DNA of 64,000 bases, taken from the NCBI RefSeq assembly GCF_001886265.1, contig NZ_JXLE01000003.1:124001-188000 (forward strand), written 5' to 3'. The notes beneath the pieces were generated by a model. It saw nothing but the letters and a program-made list of their open reading frames with translations, made no database searches and was not told the origin of the DNA. Made by a program: the position numbers and the translations under genes. Origin of the DNA: Enterococcus thailandicus (GTDB lineage: Bacteria; Bacillota; Bacilli; Lactobacillales; Enterococcaceae). Below are positions 54,640 through 64,000 of the stretch, piece by piece; positions within the stretch are counted from its first letter, which is position 1; the number at the start of each line of letters is the position of its first letter.

Positions 54640-56331
54640 TTACATTTTGTCTGGTGCGTGTAAACCAAGTAAACGTAAATCTTCTTTTAATAGAACAGCT
54701 ACTGCATAAACTAATGCTAAACGAGATTCTTTTTGACCATCATCAGCCAAAATCTTTGTATGTGCATAGTATTTGTTAAATGCTTGAGCTAATTTGATTG
54801 CATGTTTTGCAATAATTGAAGGCTCATATTTTTCACCAGCAGATAAAACAGTTTCTGGATATTTTTGAACCAACTTGATTACTTCCCAACTGCTATCATC
54901 ATTTAGTGCATAATGTGCATCAGCTGATGGAACAAAGTTTGCTTTTTCTAGCAAGCTCATTGCACGAGCATGTGTGTATTGAACGTACGGACCTGTTTCA
55001 CCTTCGAAACGTACAACCTCTTCTAAGTTGAAGTCAAATGTATTCAAACGATCATTTTTCAAATCATGGAAAATTACTGCACCAACCCCAACTTGTTTGG
55101 CAACAATGTCTTTGTTTTCCAAGTCTGGATTTTTTTCACTGATTTGTTCTTTTGCAGAATCGATTGCTTCGTTTAATACTTCTTCAAGTAAAACGATTTT
55201 CCCTTTACGTGTTGATAATTTTTTACCACCTTGAGTAATCAAGCCAAATGGGATGTGGTGCATTTCATCTGACCAGTCAAAACCAAGTTCTTTCAAGACA
55301 GCTTTTAATTGTTTGAAGTGATAACTTTGTTCATTCCCAACAACATATAGTGATTGGGCAAAATCATACGTACGTTTGCGGTAAAGTGCCGCAGCTAAGT
55401 CACGAGTGATATACAGTGTCGCGCCATCTGATTTTTTGATCAAAGCAGGATTTAAATCGTAACTAGCTAAATCAACGATTTCTGCACCTTTGTCTTCTTT
55501 TAATAGGTGTTTTTCTTCTAAAAGTTCAACGACTTCGTCCATCTTATCGTTATAGAATGCCTCACCGTTCAATGAATCAAAACGAACTTCTAATAAATCA
55601 TAGATTTTATTGAATTCTTTCATTGATTCATCACGGAACCATTGCCATAATTCAATAGCTTCTGTGTCGCCTTCTTCTAAGCGTTTAAACCATGAACGTG
55701 CTTCATCATTTAATTCTGGCTCAGTTTCAGCTACTTCATGGAACTTCACGTAAAGACGCAATAATTCATTGATTGGCTCAGCTTTGACTGCTTCTTCTGA
55801 CCCCCACTTTTTATAGGCAACGATCAATTTACCAAATTGAGTTCCCCAGTCACCTAAGTGATTGATTCGAATGGGTTGATACCCAATTTTTTCTAAAATA
55901 AACCCAATGGAGTTTCCAATAACTGTTGAACGTAGATGTCCCATTGAGATTGGTTTTGCAATATTTGGTGAGGACATGTCGATTGGTACTGTACCTTGAT
56001 TGCCAATTGTGCTATCACCATAATGTGCTTGTTGTTCAACTACTGCTTCAAGTACAGCTTGACTGATTGCTTCTTTGTTCATAAAGAAGTTTAAATAAGG
56101 TCCAACAACTTCAATTTTTTCAAAGTTTTCTGGTGCAATTTTTTCAGCTAAATCTGCTGCAATCTGTTGTGGTGCTTTACGGTAGATTTTCGCCAATGAA
56201 AAAGCTGGAAAAGCGACGTCACCATGATCCGCTGATTTTGGATTTTCTAATAATTGTTGTACTTGTTCAAGTGTCAAGTCGTCTTTCACTACATCATAAA
56301 CGGCTTTTGCAACTAAGTCTTTGTTATTCAT
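54640..56331 (-). CDS. argS: Arginyl-tRNA synthetase
   Basis: 563 residues. HIGH-like signature in [21 protein letters not shown] and a C-terminal anticodon-binding DALR domain ([11 protein letters not shown] onward, ending LGLHAPDKM). Class I enzyme charging tRNA(Arg). Expression is controlled by a T-box leader, so it should rise when tRNA(Arg) is uncharged. Confidence 0.97.
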   Translation of the reverse strand: MNNKDLVAKAVYDVVKDDLTLEQVQQLLENPKSADHGDVAFPAFSLAKIYRKAPQQIAADLAEKIAPENFEKIEVVGPYLNFFMNKEAISQAVLEAVVEQQAHYGDSTIGNQGTVPIDMSSPNIAKPISMGHLRSTVIGNSIGFILEKIGYQPIRINHLGDWGTQFGKLIVAYKKWGSEEAVKAEPINELLRLYVKFHEVAETEPELNDEARSWFKRLEEGDTEAIELWQWFRDESMKEFNKIYDLLEVRFDSLNGEAFYNDKMDEVVELLEEKHLLKEDKGAEIVDLASYDLNPALIKKSDGATLYITRDLAAALYRKRTYDFAQSLYVVGNEQSYHFKQLKAVLKELGFDWSDEMHHIPFGLITQGGKKLSTRKGKIVLLEEVLNEAIDSAKEQISEKNPDLENKDIVAKQVGVGAVIFHDLKNDRLNTFDFNLEEVVRFEGETGPYVQYTHARAMSLLEKANFVPSADAHYALNDDSSWEVIKLVQKYPETVLSAGEKYEPSIIAKHAIKLAQAFNKYYAHTKILADDGQKESRLALVYAVAVLLKEDLRLLGLHAPDKM

Positions 56332-56371
56332 CTAAGTTCCTCCTAAATTTTCCATGATTGTTGAAGACAAT

Positions 56372-56636
56372 AAAAAAAGTCTCTAGCAATCACAATCACT
56401 GTGATTACTAGAGACGAGATTACCCGCGGTACCACTCCAGTTGTCTTATACATCAAGACCTACTCAATCTGCTATCGGTAGATGACCGTCCGCTTTGATT
56501 AACTCAAAGACAGAAATTCTCCAAGTGCGCTTCGTTGTGTCTTCTTCATTCGGCTCCCACCAATCATCCGAACTCGCTCAGCAAGAATCAGCACAAGTAC
56601 TCTCTTGTTCAACAAATCATAAAAGTATTAAACTGC
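56372..56636 (-). promoter_or_regulatory. T-box riboswitch of argS (Arg specifier)
   Basis: Minus strand. The T-box CTGGAGTGGTACCGCGGGTA is at 56421-56440, followed by the terminator stem GTCTCTAGTAATCAC / GTGATTGCTAGAGAC (56379-56415) and a T-run. In Stem I, CAAG/CTTG and TTGTG/CACAA pairs enclose an internal loop with AGAGTA on one side and CGAAGCGCA on the other; CGC at 56527-56529, an arginine codon, is in the specifier place. Confidence 0.9.
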
Positions 56637-56641
56637 TTTGA

Positions 56642-56670
56642 ATTATAGCAGAAAAAAACATTTCTGGCTA
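56642..56670 (-). promoter_or_regulatory. argS promoter
   Basis: Minus-strand extended -10 TGCTATAAT and TAGCCA at 17 bp, just before the T-box leader. Confidence 0.6.
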
Positions 56671-56680
56671 GCTCCTTTAT

Positions 56681-56728
56681 AAAAAAAACTGCCCAGATGG
56701 TCTAAAGGAGAAGAAACTCCACCTGGGC
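56681..56728 (-). terminator. Terminator of arcABC
   Basis: Stem GCCCAGGTGG / CCATCTGGGC with an 18-nt loop and eight T on the minus strand, 45 nt past the arcC stop. Confidence 0.85.
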
Positions 56729-56773
56729 AAGAATAGCTATAAATCATTTCGTTTACACGAAAGACTTAACAAA

Positions 56774-57721
56774 TTAATCAGCAACAACAATCGTTCCTTC
56801 TTCAGAAGCTAGTAAGTTTTCAATGTTTTCTAAAGAAGTGATGATTGCTTTTGCATTTGGTCGAGCTTCTACAAATTGAATAGCTGCTTCAACTTTTGGC
56901 AGCATGCTACCAGGAGCAAATTGATCTTCACTGATATATTGTTTCATTTCTGAAATAGTTACAGTTTCCAATTTCTTTTGGTCCGGTTTTTGATAGTTCA
57001 CATAAACATTGTCCACACCAGTTAAAACAATCAATAAATCGGCATCAATGATTTCTGCCAATTTTTCTGAAGCAAAGTCTTTATCGATTACCGCTTCGCG
57101 ACCTTCTAAACCAGTGGCTGTTTCAACTACCGGAATACCACCGCCACCAACAGAAACAGTAACTACGCCTTGATCAACCAATGCTTCAATTACACGTGCT
57201 TCTTTGATTGAAATTGGTTTTGGCGAAGCAACTACTTTACGCCAACCACGACCAGCATCTTCCTTAAACGTCACGTTTGAATCTGCTTTCATTTGTGCAG
57301 TAGCTTCCTCTTCTGAATAGAACGGACCAATTGGTTTTGTTGGGTTTTTGAAAGAAGGATCGTTTTCATCTACGATAACTTGCGTGACTAAAGATACAAC
57401 ATCTTTATCAATTCCTTTTTGTTTCAATACTTCACCCATTGCATTTTGTAACCAATAACCAATAGAACCTTCAGTCATTGCAACACAAGTGTCTAATGGC
57501 ATCGCTGGTGTTTTTTCAGAATCAGCTGCTTGTTGTTGGATCAATAAGTTACCGACTTGTGGACCATTCCCATGAGAAATAATCAACTCGTCACCTTGTT
57601 CAATAAATTTTACTAAGTATTTTGCTGTTTCCATCAATGCTTCTTGTTGTGCTTTTGCACTTGCATCAGTTGATAAAATTGCGTTACCGCCTAAAGCGAC
57701 AACAACTTTTCGATTTGCCAT
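56774..57721 (-). CDS. arcC: Carbamate kinase
   Basis: 315 residues from the ATG at 57721 (AAAGGG upstream). [22 protein letters not shown] and [10 protein letters not shown] mark the family. Converts carbamoyl phosphate and ADP to ATP, CO2 and ammonia, the energy step of the arginine deiminase pathway. Third in arcABC; a hairpin lies in the 101-nt gap to arcB. Confidence 0.96.
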   Translation of the reverse strand: MANRKVVVALGGNAILSTDASAKAQQEALMETAKYLVKFIEQGDELIISHGNGPQVGNLLIQQQAADSEKTPAMPLDTCVAMTEGSIGYWLQNAMGEVLKQKGIDKDVVSLVTQVIVDENDPSFKNPTKPIGPFYSEEEATAQMKADSNVTFKEDAGRGWRKVVASPKPISIKEARVIEALVDQGVVTVSVGGGGIPVVETATGLEGREAVIDKDFASEKLAEIIDADLLIVLTGVDNVYVNYQKPDQKKLETVTISEMKQYISEDQFAPGSMLPKVEAAIQFVEARPNAKAIITSLENIENLLASEEGTIVVAD

Positions 57722-57759
57722 ATTATTCGCCCTTTCTTCAGACAATGTTAATCAATGAC

Positions 57760-57799
57760 AAAACGAGGCAGCAAGTACTTGCGTCCTCTGCCTCGTTTT
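57760..57799 (-). other. Intercistronic hairpin between arcB and arcC
   Basis: 12-bp perfect stem AAAACGAGGCAG / CTGCCTCGTTTT. May act as a partial terminator or as an RNA-processing/stability element. Confidence 0.65.
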
Positions 57800-57822
57800 G
57801 TACATGAGATGAATGTGGTTTA

Positions 57823-58842
57823 TTAAACGCGAGGGATAAACAAGTTGCCTAATGTTGCAGCCATAATTGCTTTAATTGAGTGCATACGGTTTTCAGCTTG
57901 TTCAAATTGACGTGCATATTTGCTGCGGAAGACTTCATCAGTTACTTCCATTTCAGTAATACCGAAGCGTTCTTTCATTTGTTCACCATACACAGTGTTT
58001 GTGTCATGGAATGCTGGTAAGCAATGCAAGAAGATCAAGCGATCTGTGTTATGTGTTTTTTCAACCATTTCCATGTTGATTTGATAAGGTTTCAACAATT
58101 TGATACGTTCTTCAAATTTGTCTTCTTCACCCATTGATACCCATACGTCTGAATAAAGTACGTCAACGCCGTCAACACCTTTATCAACATCGTCAGTAAT
58201 CATTAGTTTTGCACCTGATTTAGCTGCAAAGCCTTCTGCTAATTTCACGATTTCTTCTTCTGGTTGTAGTTCTTTTGGTGCAACGATACGCATATTTGTT
58301 CCTAAAATAGCACCAGTTACTAATAATGAGTTTGCCATGTTGTTACGGCCATCACCACAGTAAGCAACAGTGATTCCTTCAACTTTTCCGAAGTTTTCTT
58401 GGATGGTTAAGAAATCGGCGATCATTTGTGTTGGATGCCATTCGTCAGTTAAACCATTCCAAACTGGAACACCTGAGAATTCAGCAAGTTCTTCAACCAT
58501 TTTTTGGCTGAAGCCACGGAATTCAATACCGTCAAACATACTACCCAAGACTTTAGCTGTATCTTCTGTTGATTCTTTTTTACCTAATTGAATATCATTT
58601 GCACCTAAGTATTCTGGATGAGCGCCTAAGTCAACAGCTGCAGTTGTAAAAGCTGCACGTGTACGTGTAGAAGTTTTTTCAAATAATAAGGCAATGTTTT
58701 TGCCTTCTAAATAATGATGTGGAATTCCACGTTTTTTCAAATCTTTTAAATGTTGAGAGAAATCAATTAAATATTGTAACTCTTCTTTAGTAAAATCTTT
58801 TTCTGCTAATAAGCTTCTTCCTTGAAATACTGATTCTTTCAT
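57823..58842 (-). CDS. arcB: Ornithine carbamoyltransferase, catabolic
   Basis: 339 residues. Carbamoyl-phosphate motif STRTR at 58-62 and HCLPAFHD near 274. In this operon it runs in the catabolic direction, splitting citrulline to ornithine and carbamoyl phosphate. Lies between arcA and arcC, with intercistronic hairpins on both sides. Confidence 0.96.
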   Translation of the reverse strand: MKESVFQGRSLLAEKDFTKEELQYLIDFSQHLKDLKKRGIPHHYLEGKNIALLFEKTSTRTRAAFTTAAVDLGAHPEYLGANDIQLGKKESTEDTAKVLGSMFDGIEFRGFSQKMVEELAEFSGVPVWNGLTDEWHPTQMIADFLTIQENFGKVEGITVAYCGDGRNNMANSLLVTGAILGTNMRIVAPKELQPEEEIVKLAEGFAAKSGAKLMITDDVDKGVDGVDVLYSDVWVSMGEEDKFEERIKLLKPYQINMEMVEKTHNTDRLIFLHCLPAFHDTNTVYGEQMKERFGITEMEVTDEVFRSKYARQFEQAENRMHSIKAIMAATLGNLFIPRV

Positions 58843-58908
58843 AATAAAACATTCTCCTTTAGTTTGTTTTTATAATTTAAGACGGAATTTCATTGATTTA
58901 AGAGGAAA

Positions 58909-58949
58909 TTCCAGCGACAGCTGACAGTAGAGTAGGACCGTCGCTGGAA
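58909..58949 (-). other. Intercistronic hairpin between arcA and arcB
   Basis: 10-bp perfect stem TTCCAGCGAC / GTCGCTGGAA with a 21-nt loop; no T-run, so more likely a processing or stability element than a terminator. Confidence 0.6.
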
Positions 58950-58958
58950 TACTCAAAC

Positions 58959-60188
58959 TTATTTCAAATCTTCACGTACAAGCGGTTGGCTCATGCAACG
59001 TGGACCACCACGGCCACGAGACAATTCACTTGAATTGATTTCCAACACTTTGATGCCGTAGCTTCTTAGTAATTCATTTGATACATAGTTACGGTTATAA
59101 GTGACAACCACACCTGGTGCAATAGCTAAAGTATTTGAGCCATCATTCCATTGTTCACGTGGAGCAACGATTGCATCGCCATTACCAGTTGGGATCAAGA
59201 CTAGATCATCTAATCCTAAAGCATCTTTCAATGTTGCATGTAGATCATCAGAATGAGTGATCTTGATGTCATCACCATCTGGAACGATTGTAAAGACATC
59301 GATTTTTCCGTTTTTACTTTGAATAGCTGGATGAATTGTGAATTTATCATAGTCAACCATGGTAAACACTGTATCCAAATGCATCATGGCACGATTATTC
59401 GGAATCTTGATTGCTAGCACTTTTTCAAATCCTGAATTTTTAGCAAATAAGCGACGTGCCATTGTTTCCAAAGCTTTCGCGTTGGTTCTTTGTGAAATCC
59501 CTACTGCGACAACTTTATCACTTAAGACTAATTCATCTCCGCCTTCAATGTGTTCAGTAGTATCACGATCTAACCAAACTTCAACACCTTTATTTGCAAA
59601 GCGTGGGTGATGGTTCAAAATATATTCCGTGAACATTGACTCACGACGACGTGCTTCAAAAGTCATACGGTTTACAGTCATCCCATTTCCGATTGATGCG
59701 GATGGATCTCTTGTAAAGTATAGGTTTGGCATTGGATCCATGTAGAATGGATATTCATCGTCTGCTGACAAGTCGTACAAACTGTTTGAACGAACTTCGA
59801 TGTCTTTCGTACGAACACCTGCCATAATTTTATCTACCATTTCTTGTGTTTCCATTGATAGAAGGAACTCATGAAGACCATCTCTCACAGCATTTGATGC
59901 AATGTGCGATTCGTCTAACATTTTGTTTAGGAATTGCTCTTTCACATTGCCTGCATCAATTGCTTCTGCAGCGAGTTTTTCTAAATAAAGTGTTTCAACG
60001 CCTTCATTTTGTAACGTCTTAGCAAATAAGTCATGTTCCTCTTGAGCAATCGGAAGATACGGAATGTCATCAAATAATAGACGGTCCATAATATCTGGTG
60101 TCAAGTTTTCAACTTCCTGTCCAGGCCGTTTTAATAAAACGGTTTTTAACTTCCCTATTTCAGAGAAAACGTGAATTGGTTTATCCAT
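58959..60188 (-). CDS. arcA: Arginine deiminase
   Basis: 409 residues. Guanidine-modifying fold with [31 protein letters not shown] (catalytic His) and the catalytic Cys near the end in [15 protein letters not shown]. Hydrolyses arginine to citrulline and ammonia. First gene of arcABC; the upstream region has a cre site and AT-rich inverted repeats. Confidence 0.97.
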   Translation of the reverse strand: MDKPIHVFSEIGKLKTVLLKRPGQEVENLTPDIMDRLLFDDIPYLPIAQEEHDLFAKTLQNEGVETLYLEKLAAEAIDAGNVKEQFLNKMLDESHIASNAVRDGLHEFLLSMETQEMVDKIMAGVRTKDIEVRSNSLYDLSADDEYPFYMDPMPNLYFTRDPSASIGNGMTVNRMTFEARRRESMFTEYILNHHPRFANKGVEVWLDRDTTEHIEGGDELVLSDKVVAVGISQRTNAKALETMARRLFAKNSGFEKVLAIKIPNNRAMMHLDTVFTMVDYDKFTIHPAIQSKNGKIDVFTIVPDGDDIKITHSDDLHATLKDALGLDDLVLIPTGNGDAIVAPREQWNDGSNTLAIAPGVVVTYNRNYVSNELLRSYGIKVLEINSSELSRGRGGPRCMSQPLVREDLK

Positions 60189-60659
60189 GTTGTGTTGCCT
60201 CCTTCGTTTTGATTACATGTATAGAATACCGTCATTTTGTAACCCTTTTCATAATTTCTTTGCATTCAAAACGAGAGATTCTTCACGTTAATATTCCGTT
60301 ATTAAATAATTAAACGTTTTTCTTCATTTTATTAAGTTTTATTCATTCTTTACAGACAAAAACACTCGAAAAAAAATATTTATTCATGAAAAAAATATTT
60401 CTGAATATAAAAAAATTATTGAATTAATAGCGTTGTTAGCGTTTACTTATGTATTAATTGCATTTTTTATGCAATATATTATAAACAAATCGCCTAATAT
60501 TCATTTAAGCTGATTATTAATGAATATTTTTTCTTTAATAACAAAAAATTTTTTCACTCTACCAAAACTGCTTATAATTATCGTTATTTCTTTATCTTTA
60601 CAAATCAAGTGAAAAACGGGACAATAGTAGTAGTGAAGAAATAAGGAGAGAGGTTTGAC
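60189..60659. promoter_or_regulatory. arcA-arcR divergent control region
   Basis: A near-perfect cre, TGAAAAGGGTTACA on the minus strand (60238-60251, 13/14 to TGWAANCGNTNWCA), lies about 50 nt upstream of arcA. Inverted repeats built on TATTCA/TGAATA, the ArgR half-site pattern, occur at 60381-60407 and, with perfect 10-bp arms, at 60496-60528. TATAAT at 60573-60578 with TTTTCA at 16 bp may be the arcR promoter. The whole region is very AT-rich. Confidence 0.6.
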
Positions 60660-61370
60660 ATGCGAATAACTAAAATTGATTACCATTTTTCCAAGTTAAG
60701 ATACCAACCAGACTTCATGCATTTTACTGACGAAGAATTTCAATTGATTAAGGAACATACCGTCCTTCGTTCCTACAAAAAGGGCCAAATCCTTTTTGAT
60801 GAAGGCGACGAGCGTCAACGCTTTTATATTTTAACGAAAGGACTCGTTCGTCTTGAACGCTATGATGAAAGTGCCACTTATTACTATTATGACTATGTAA
60901 ATGCAAACACATTATTTCCTATGGCGGGAATTTTTGAAGCACAAGCTTACGCTTACACCGCACAAGCAATGACGGATATTGATACCTTTTACTTGCCTGT
61001 TAGCTTTTATGAAAAACTTGCGCGAAATAATTCTGAACAATTGATTGCACTTATCCATAAAATTTCAAAAGTTGTCGAGATGCACGAATTACGAATTCAA
61101 ATTGGATTAACTTCCAGCGCCTTTGATCGAGTGAAGCAAAATTTATTTATTTTAAAAGAAGAACTTGGTGTTCCAACAGAAGATGGACACATTTGTATCC
61201 CCTACCCAATCACTTTAAAAGAGCTAGCTGTTAATAGCGGAACTACCAGAGAAACTGCTGGACAAGTCATCAAACAATTACGTGACAGCGGGTTACTTGA
61301 TTATCGAAAAAAACAATTTACCTTTTGCAAAACAGCTGTAACTCCTGCATTGCGAGATGCTAATGAGTAA
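60660..61370 (+). CDS. arcR: ArcR-like Crp/Fnr family regulator
   Basis: 236 residues. Cyclic-nucleotide-binding-like beta-barrel (~20-125; KGQILFDEGDERQRFYILTKGLVRL) and a C-terminal helix-turn-helix (ITLKELAVNSGTTRETAGQVIKQLRDSGLL). No cysteine cluster for an Fe-S centre is seen, unlike Fnr. Divergent from arcABC, where enterococci and streptococci carry an activator of the arginine deiminase operon. GGAGAGAGG precedes the ATG. Confidence 0.88.
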   Translation: MRITKIDYHFSKLRYQPDFMHFTDEEFQLIKEHTVLRSYKKGQILFDEGDERQRFYILTKGLVRLERYDESATYYYYDYVNANTLFPMAGIFEAQAYAYTAQAMTDIDTFYLPVSFYEKLARNNSEQLIALIHKISKVVEMHELRIQIGLTSSAFDRVKQNLFILKEELGVPTEDGHICIPYPITLKELAVNSGTTRETAGQVIKQLRDSGLLDYRKKQFTFCKTAVTPALRDANE

Positions 61371-61373
61371 AAG

Positions 61374-61412
61374 AAAAAAGGAGATGCGACAAAATGTCGC
61401 ATCTCCTTTTTT
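61374..61412. terminator. Bidirectional terminator between arcR and tsaD
   Basis: Perfect stem AAAAAAGGAGATGCGACA / TGTCGCATCTCCTTTTTT, 3-nt loop. Ends arcR and, past the repeats, the tsaD transcript. Confidence 0.93.
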
Positions 61413-61440
61413 CTAATAAGCGGTATTTTCAAAGAAACTT

Positions 61441-61665
61441 CTTCAGTAATAAGTCCTCTTTTCACAAAAATATGGAAAGCTGTTTTTAGAAAAGATTCCT
61501 TATTACTTAAAGCTAAACGTTTTGCGCCATAGGCTTATCCTCTGTGTTCAAGAAATAACTTCTTCAAAATAAGTCCAACTTACTCAAAAATTCGAGAAAC
61601 AATTTCTGGTAATTTATCCTTATTTATTCGAGCTGGGCATTTCCTCTACAAACTCTTCTTTACCT
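61441..61665. repeat. Two tandem units of the 120-bp intergenic repeat family
   Basis: AATAAGTCC recurs at 61449 and 61569, an exact 120-bp period. Shared blocks with the array at 29 kb: CACAAAAATATGGAAAGCT, AAAGCTAAACGTTTTGCGCCA, TCCTCTGTGTTCAAG and AATAACTTCTTC. The second unit resembles the copy after cdsA more. Lies between the tsaD stop and the terminator. Confidence 0.82.
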
Positions 61666-61677
61666 AGCAAGCCGTTT

Positions 61678-62688
61678 TTACAAAACCAAGCTAGGATTTG
61701 CATTCAATTGCAAATCAGCAGCGGTTCCCTTTTGCCGTTCAACATGGGCTGCTGCCCCAATCATCGCTGCATTATCCCCACATAAACGCAGTGGTGGGAT
61801 AATCAATTCAACTTCTGGCAATTCTTTCGCTAAAGCTGTCGCTAATCCTTCACGAAGCCCTTGATTAGCAGCAACGCCCCCAGCAACAACTAATTGTTTC
61901 ACTGGAAATTCTTTACATGCTCGTAATGTTTTGATCACTAGCACTTCAACAACACTTGCTTGAAAGCTAGCCGCTAAGTCATTTTTATCTAGCTCTTCCC
62001 CACGCTGTTCTGCATTATGAACTAAGTTGATGAACGCACTTTTCAATCCACTAAAACTAAAATCATAGTTTGCTTCATGGATCATCGCCCTTGGAAAATG
62101 ATAATTATCTTTTCCATGATGCGCTAATTCATCAATTTCTTTTCCACTTGGATAACTTAACCCGAGGACGCGTCCAACTTTATCATACGCTTCACCAGCT
62201 GCATCATCCCGTGTTTCCCCAATAATTTCATAAGAACCATCTTCTTGCATATAAACCAGTTCCGTATGCCCACCACTAACTAGCAAGGCGATTAGCGGAA
62301 ATTCAAACGGTTTAACAAAGCGTGCAGCATAGATATGACCTGCCATGTGATTAACGGGGACCAAAGGTAAGTTATTTGCCCATGCAAATGCTTTAGCAGC
62401 AGAAATACCAATTAATAAAGAACCAACTAATCCTGGTCCGTAAGTAACTGCGACCGCTGAAAGTTCAGCTACTGTTACCTCCGCTTCAGCCAAAGCTTCA
62501 TCTATACAAAGTGTGATTTGTTCTACGTGGTGTCTACTAGCAACTTCTGGTACAACGCCACCAAATCGTTTATGACTATTTATTTGTGATGCGACAATAT
62601 TCGACAAGATTTTCGTGCCATTTTCTACAACAGCAACACTTGTTTCGTCACAACTTGATTCAATCGCAAGAATCAATTCTCTATTCAT
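61678..62688 (-). CDS. tsaD: TsaD, tRNA t6A threonylcarbamoyltransferase subunit
   Basis: 336 residues. ASKHA fold with [15 protein letters not shown] at the start, the metal-binding HxxxH in [10 protein letters not shown], and [12 protein letters not shown]. Transfers threonylcarbamoyl to A37 of ANN-decoding tRNAs together with TsaB and TsaE. Its start overlaps the upstream acetyltransferase stop by 4 nt. Confidence 0.97.
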   Translation of the reverse strand: MNRELILAIESSCDETSVAVVENGTKILSNIVASQINSHKRFGGVVPEVASRHHVEQITLCIDEALAEAEVTVAELSAVAVTYGPGLVGSLLIGISAAKAFAWANNLPLVPVNHMAGHIYAARFVKPFEFPLIALLVSGGHTELVYMQEDGSYEIIGETRDDAAGEAYDKVGRVLGLSYPSGKEIDELAHHGKDNYHFPRAMIHEANYDFSFSGLKSAFINLVHNAEQRGEELDKNDLAASFQASVVEVLVIKTLRACKEFPVKQLVVAGGVAANQGLREGLATALAKELPEVELIIPPLRLCGDNAAMIGAAAHVERQKGTAADLQLNANPSLVL

Positions 62689-63155
62689 TTCATCGTCTCC
62701 GTCTTTAACTTGGTACTCATAATAAAGGCATCTTCTACCGGTTGTTGGTAATAAGATTTACGAATACCCAATACTCGAAATTTTTCTGATTCATACAGAC
62801 ATTTTGCCCGTTCATTTGATTTACGAACTTCTAGAAAAACTTGAAACACATCATTTGCTTTTTCTTGCTGAATTAATGCTTTCAGTAATTGTCGTGCATG
62901 ACCTTTTCCTTGTGAGGTTAAATTTACTGCAATATTGGTAATTTCAACTTCATCAACCACACGGCTAAAACCTAAGAAGCCAACGATTTCGTTTGCTTCA
63001 ATCGCTATCAAATAATCTGTATGAGGTTGCTGTAAATCTGTTAAAAATTGTGTTTTTGTCCATGGTGAACCGTGTGTATATGCCTGATTACTAATCAACC
63101 AAAGTTTTTCTGCCAAGTCATTGTAATCAAATGCTGTTTTTTGATAAATCAACAT
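62685..63155 (-). CDS. rimI: RimI-like GNAT acetyltransferase
   Basis: 156 residues. GNAT fold with [30 protein letters not shown] (acetyl-CoA loop) and [21 protein letters not shown], the pattern of the S18-alanine acetyltransferase RimI. It sits directly before tsaD, the usual place. A second RimI-like gene lies upstream, so which one modifies S18 is uncertain. Confidence 0.85.
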   Translation of the reverse strand: MLIYQKTAFDYNDLAEKLWLISNQAYTHGSPWTKTQFLTDLQQPHTDYLIAIEANEIVGFLGFSRVVDEVEITNIAVNLTSQGKGHARQLLKALIQQEKANDVFQVFLEVRKSNERAKCLYESEKFRVLGIRKSYYQQPVEDAFIMSTKLKTETMK

Positions 63156-63158
63156 TCT

Positions 63159-63701
63159 TCACTCTTTTTCTAAAATTTTTACCATATCTAAGGCATCTTC
63201 ATTGTTTTCAGTATAATACCCTTTTTTGATGGTTCTTGATTGAAAGCCCAGCTTTCGGTACAACTTTTGCGCATCACGATTGCCTACGCGAACTTCTAAC
63301 GAAAGAGTCTCACAGCGATTCATTATAGCAAACTTTTCTATTTCGTCAATTAAGAACGAGCCAATGCTTTTTCGCTGATAGCGAGACATCAAGGCGATAT
63401 TTGTAATATGACAATCTGTTCCAATGATTCGTGAACCGATAAATCCCACTAATTCCTCATTAATAAAGACGCCCAGATACAAATGAACCAAAGGAGAACG
63501 AAATTCAGATAAAAATGCACTCCGCGTCCAAGGTAGTTCACCAAGGTAAACTTCTCGCTCGACTGTCAACAAATCTTTGATGTCTGCTGTCGTCAATTGG
63601 CGTATTTGATAGGTATCTTGATTTACTTCTAGCTCTTTAGCAGGATAAAAAGACGATTCTCGGAACAAATGTTTCGTTAATTGCTTAAATTTTTTCAACA
63701 T
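63159..63701 (-). CDS. Second RimI-like GNAT acetyltransferase
   Basis: 180 residues with an N-terminal basic extension of about 25. RimI-type features: LPWTRSAFLSEF, CHITNIALMSRYQRKSIGSFLI, and FQSRTIKKGYYTENNEDALDMV. It overlaps the tsaB 3' end by 17 nt and ends 3 nt before the other RimI-like gene. The two proteins share the same motif order but differ in sequence, so they are old paralogues. Either may be the true S18 enzyme. Confidence 0.82.
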   Translation of the reverse strand: MLKKFKQLTKHLFRESSFYPAKELEVNQDTYQIRQLTTADIKDLLTVEREVYLGELPWTRSAFLSEFRSPLVHLYLGVFINEELVGFIGSRIIGTDCHITNIALMSRYQRKSIGSFLIDEIEKFAIMNRCETLSLEVRVGNRDAQKLYRKLGFQSRTIKKGYYTENNEDALDMVKILEKE

Positions 63702-64000
63702 AGCTTTCGGCTCCAGGCGTATGAGTTTCTAGCCATTTTTCTTCAGCTTCTACCTTTTTCAAATACCGTGGTAAGAATGCTTGAACATCAGAGACAGGGA
63801 CAGCTTGTTCTCCTAAATTTGCCAGCACAGTTCCATTTGGGATATCCCATTGAGGAATCAAATTGATTGTTACTTCTGGTAAAGCTTCGTTTAATTCTGT
63901 TTCAAATTTTTGGCAATCACTACCAACAAAATAAATTGATTGTTCAAGTGTTTTTAATTCTGTGAGTAGATCGACTAATGAGGAATGCTTGTCTTCAATC
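63685..64000 (-). CDS. tsaB: TsaB, t6A synthesis protein, 5' end outside window
   Basis: Partial: the last 105 codons, with the start beyond the right edge. The C-terminus AFLPRYLKKVEAEEKWLETH is typical of TsaB, the TsaD paralogue that forms the heterodimer needed for t6A. First gene of the tsaB-acetyltransferase-rimI-tsaD cluster as far as seen. Confidence 0.88.
   Translation of the reverse strand, partial: IEDKHSSLVDLLTELKTLEQSIYFVGSDCQKFETELNEALPEVTINLIPQWDIPNGTVLANLGEQAVPVSDVQAFLPRYLKKVEAEEKWLETHTPGAESYVEKI

Noticed and set aside
60501-60686. Minus-strand frame of 61 residues upstream of arcR
   Set aside because: Very AT-rich chance frame over the arc control region, with no ribosome site.

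Overview
The window is chromosomal DNA from a low-GC Firmicute, most likely an Enterococcus of the E. faecium / hirae / mundtii / durans type. The gene order is that of lactobacillales: yvcK-rapZ, uvrBA, hrcA-grpE-dnaK-dnaJ, rimP-nusA-ylxR-ylxQ-infB-rbfA, uppS-cdsA-rseP-proS-polC, rpsB-tsf-pyrH-frr, arcABC and the tsaB-tsaD cluster. The adjacent D-aspartate ligase and aspartate racemase genes point to a D-Asx peptidoglycan cross-bridge, as in the E. faecium group and not E. faecalis. The species cannot be settled from sequence alone. No tRNA, rRNA or CRISPR array was seen.

Layout. 1-9.0 kb: yvcK (partial), rapZ, D-Asp ligase/racemase, and uvrBA with an SOS box. 9.1-11.5 kb: a glutamine-type ABC transporter behind tandem GlnR-like sites. 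11.7-16.9 kb: the heat-shock operon under two CIRCE elements. 17-22.1 kb: hemW and a roughly 4-kb degraded integrated element that has duplicated the first 78 bp of the hemW region. The element carries an integrase fragment, an Rgg-like regulator, a 19-residue peptide ORF and two convergent cassettes of a secreted protein plus small membrane protein. 22.8-29 kb: a lipoprotein, a PgaC/PgaD-like pair and the malolactic pair mleS-mleP. 29-32.4 kb: dus, truB-ribF. 32.4-35.6 kb: an accessory patch between rbfA and truB with a stand-alone 19-residue ORF, a lipoprotein, a frameshifted phage tail/phosphoesterase gene and a phage-type repressor. 35.6-54 kb: translation, replication, envelope and ribosome genes. 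54-61.4 kb: arginine genes, namely argR, argS under an Arg T-box, arcABC with a cre site, and arcR. 61.7-64 kb: tsaD, two RimI-like acetyltransferases and tsaB (partial).

The two least-explained items are (i) the island at hemW, which looks like a quorum-regulated secreted-effector/immunity locus of unknown type, and (ii) a family of about 120-bp intergenic repeats. The repeats occur at three loci, always between a minus-strand stop codon and its terminator, so they should be transcribed as 3' UTR.

Starts were moved inside the longest reading frame where a Shine-Dalgarno sequence decided the issue (rapZ, mleP, pgaD-like, ylxR, proS, pyrH, argR, arcC, a lipoprotein and an island protein). All functional names rest on recognised motifs and gene context; no database search was run.
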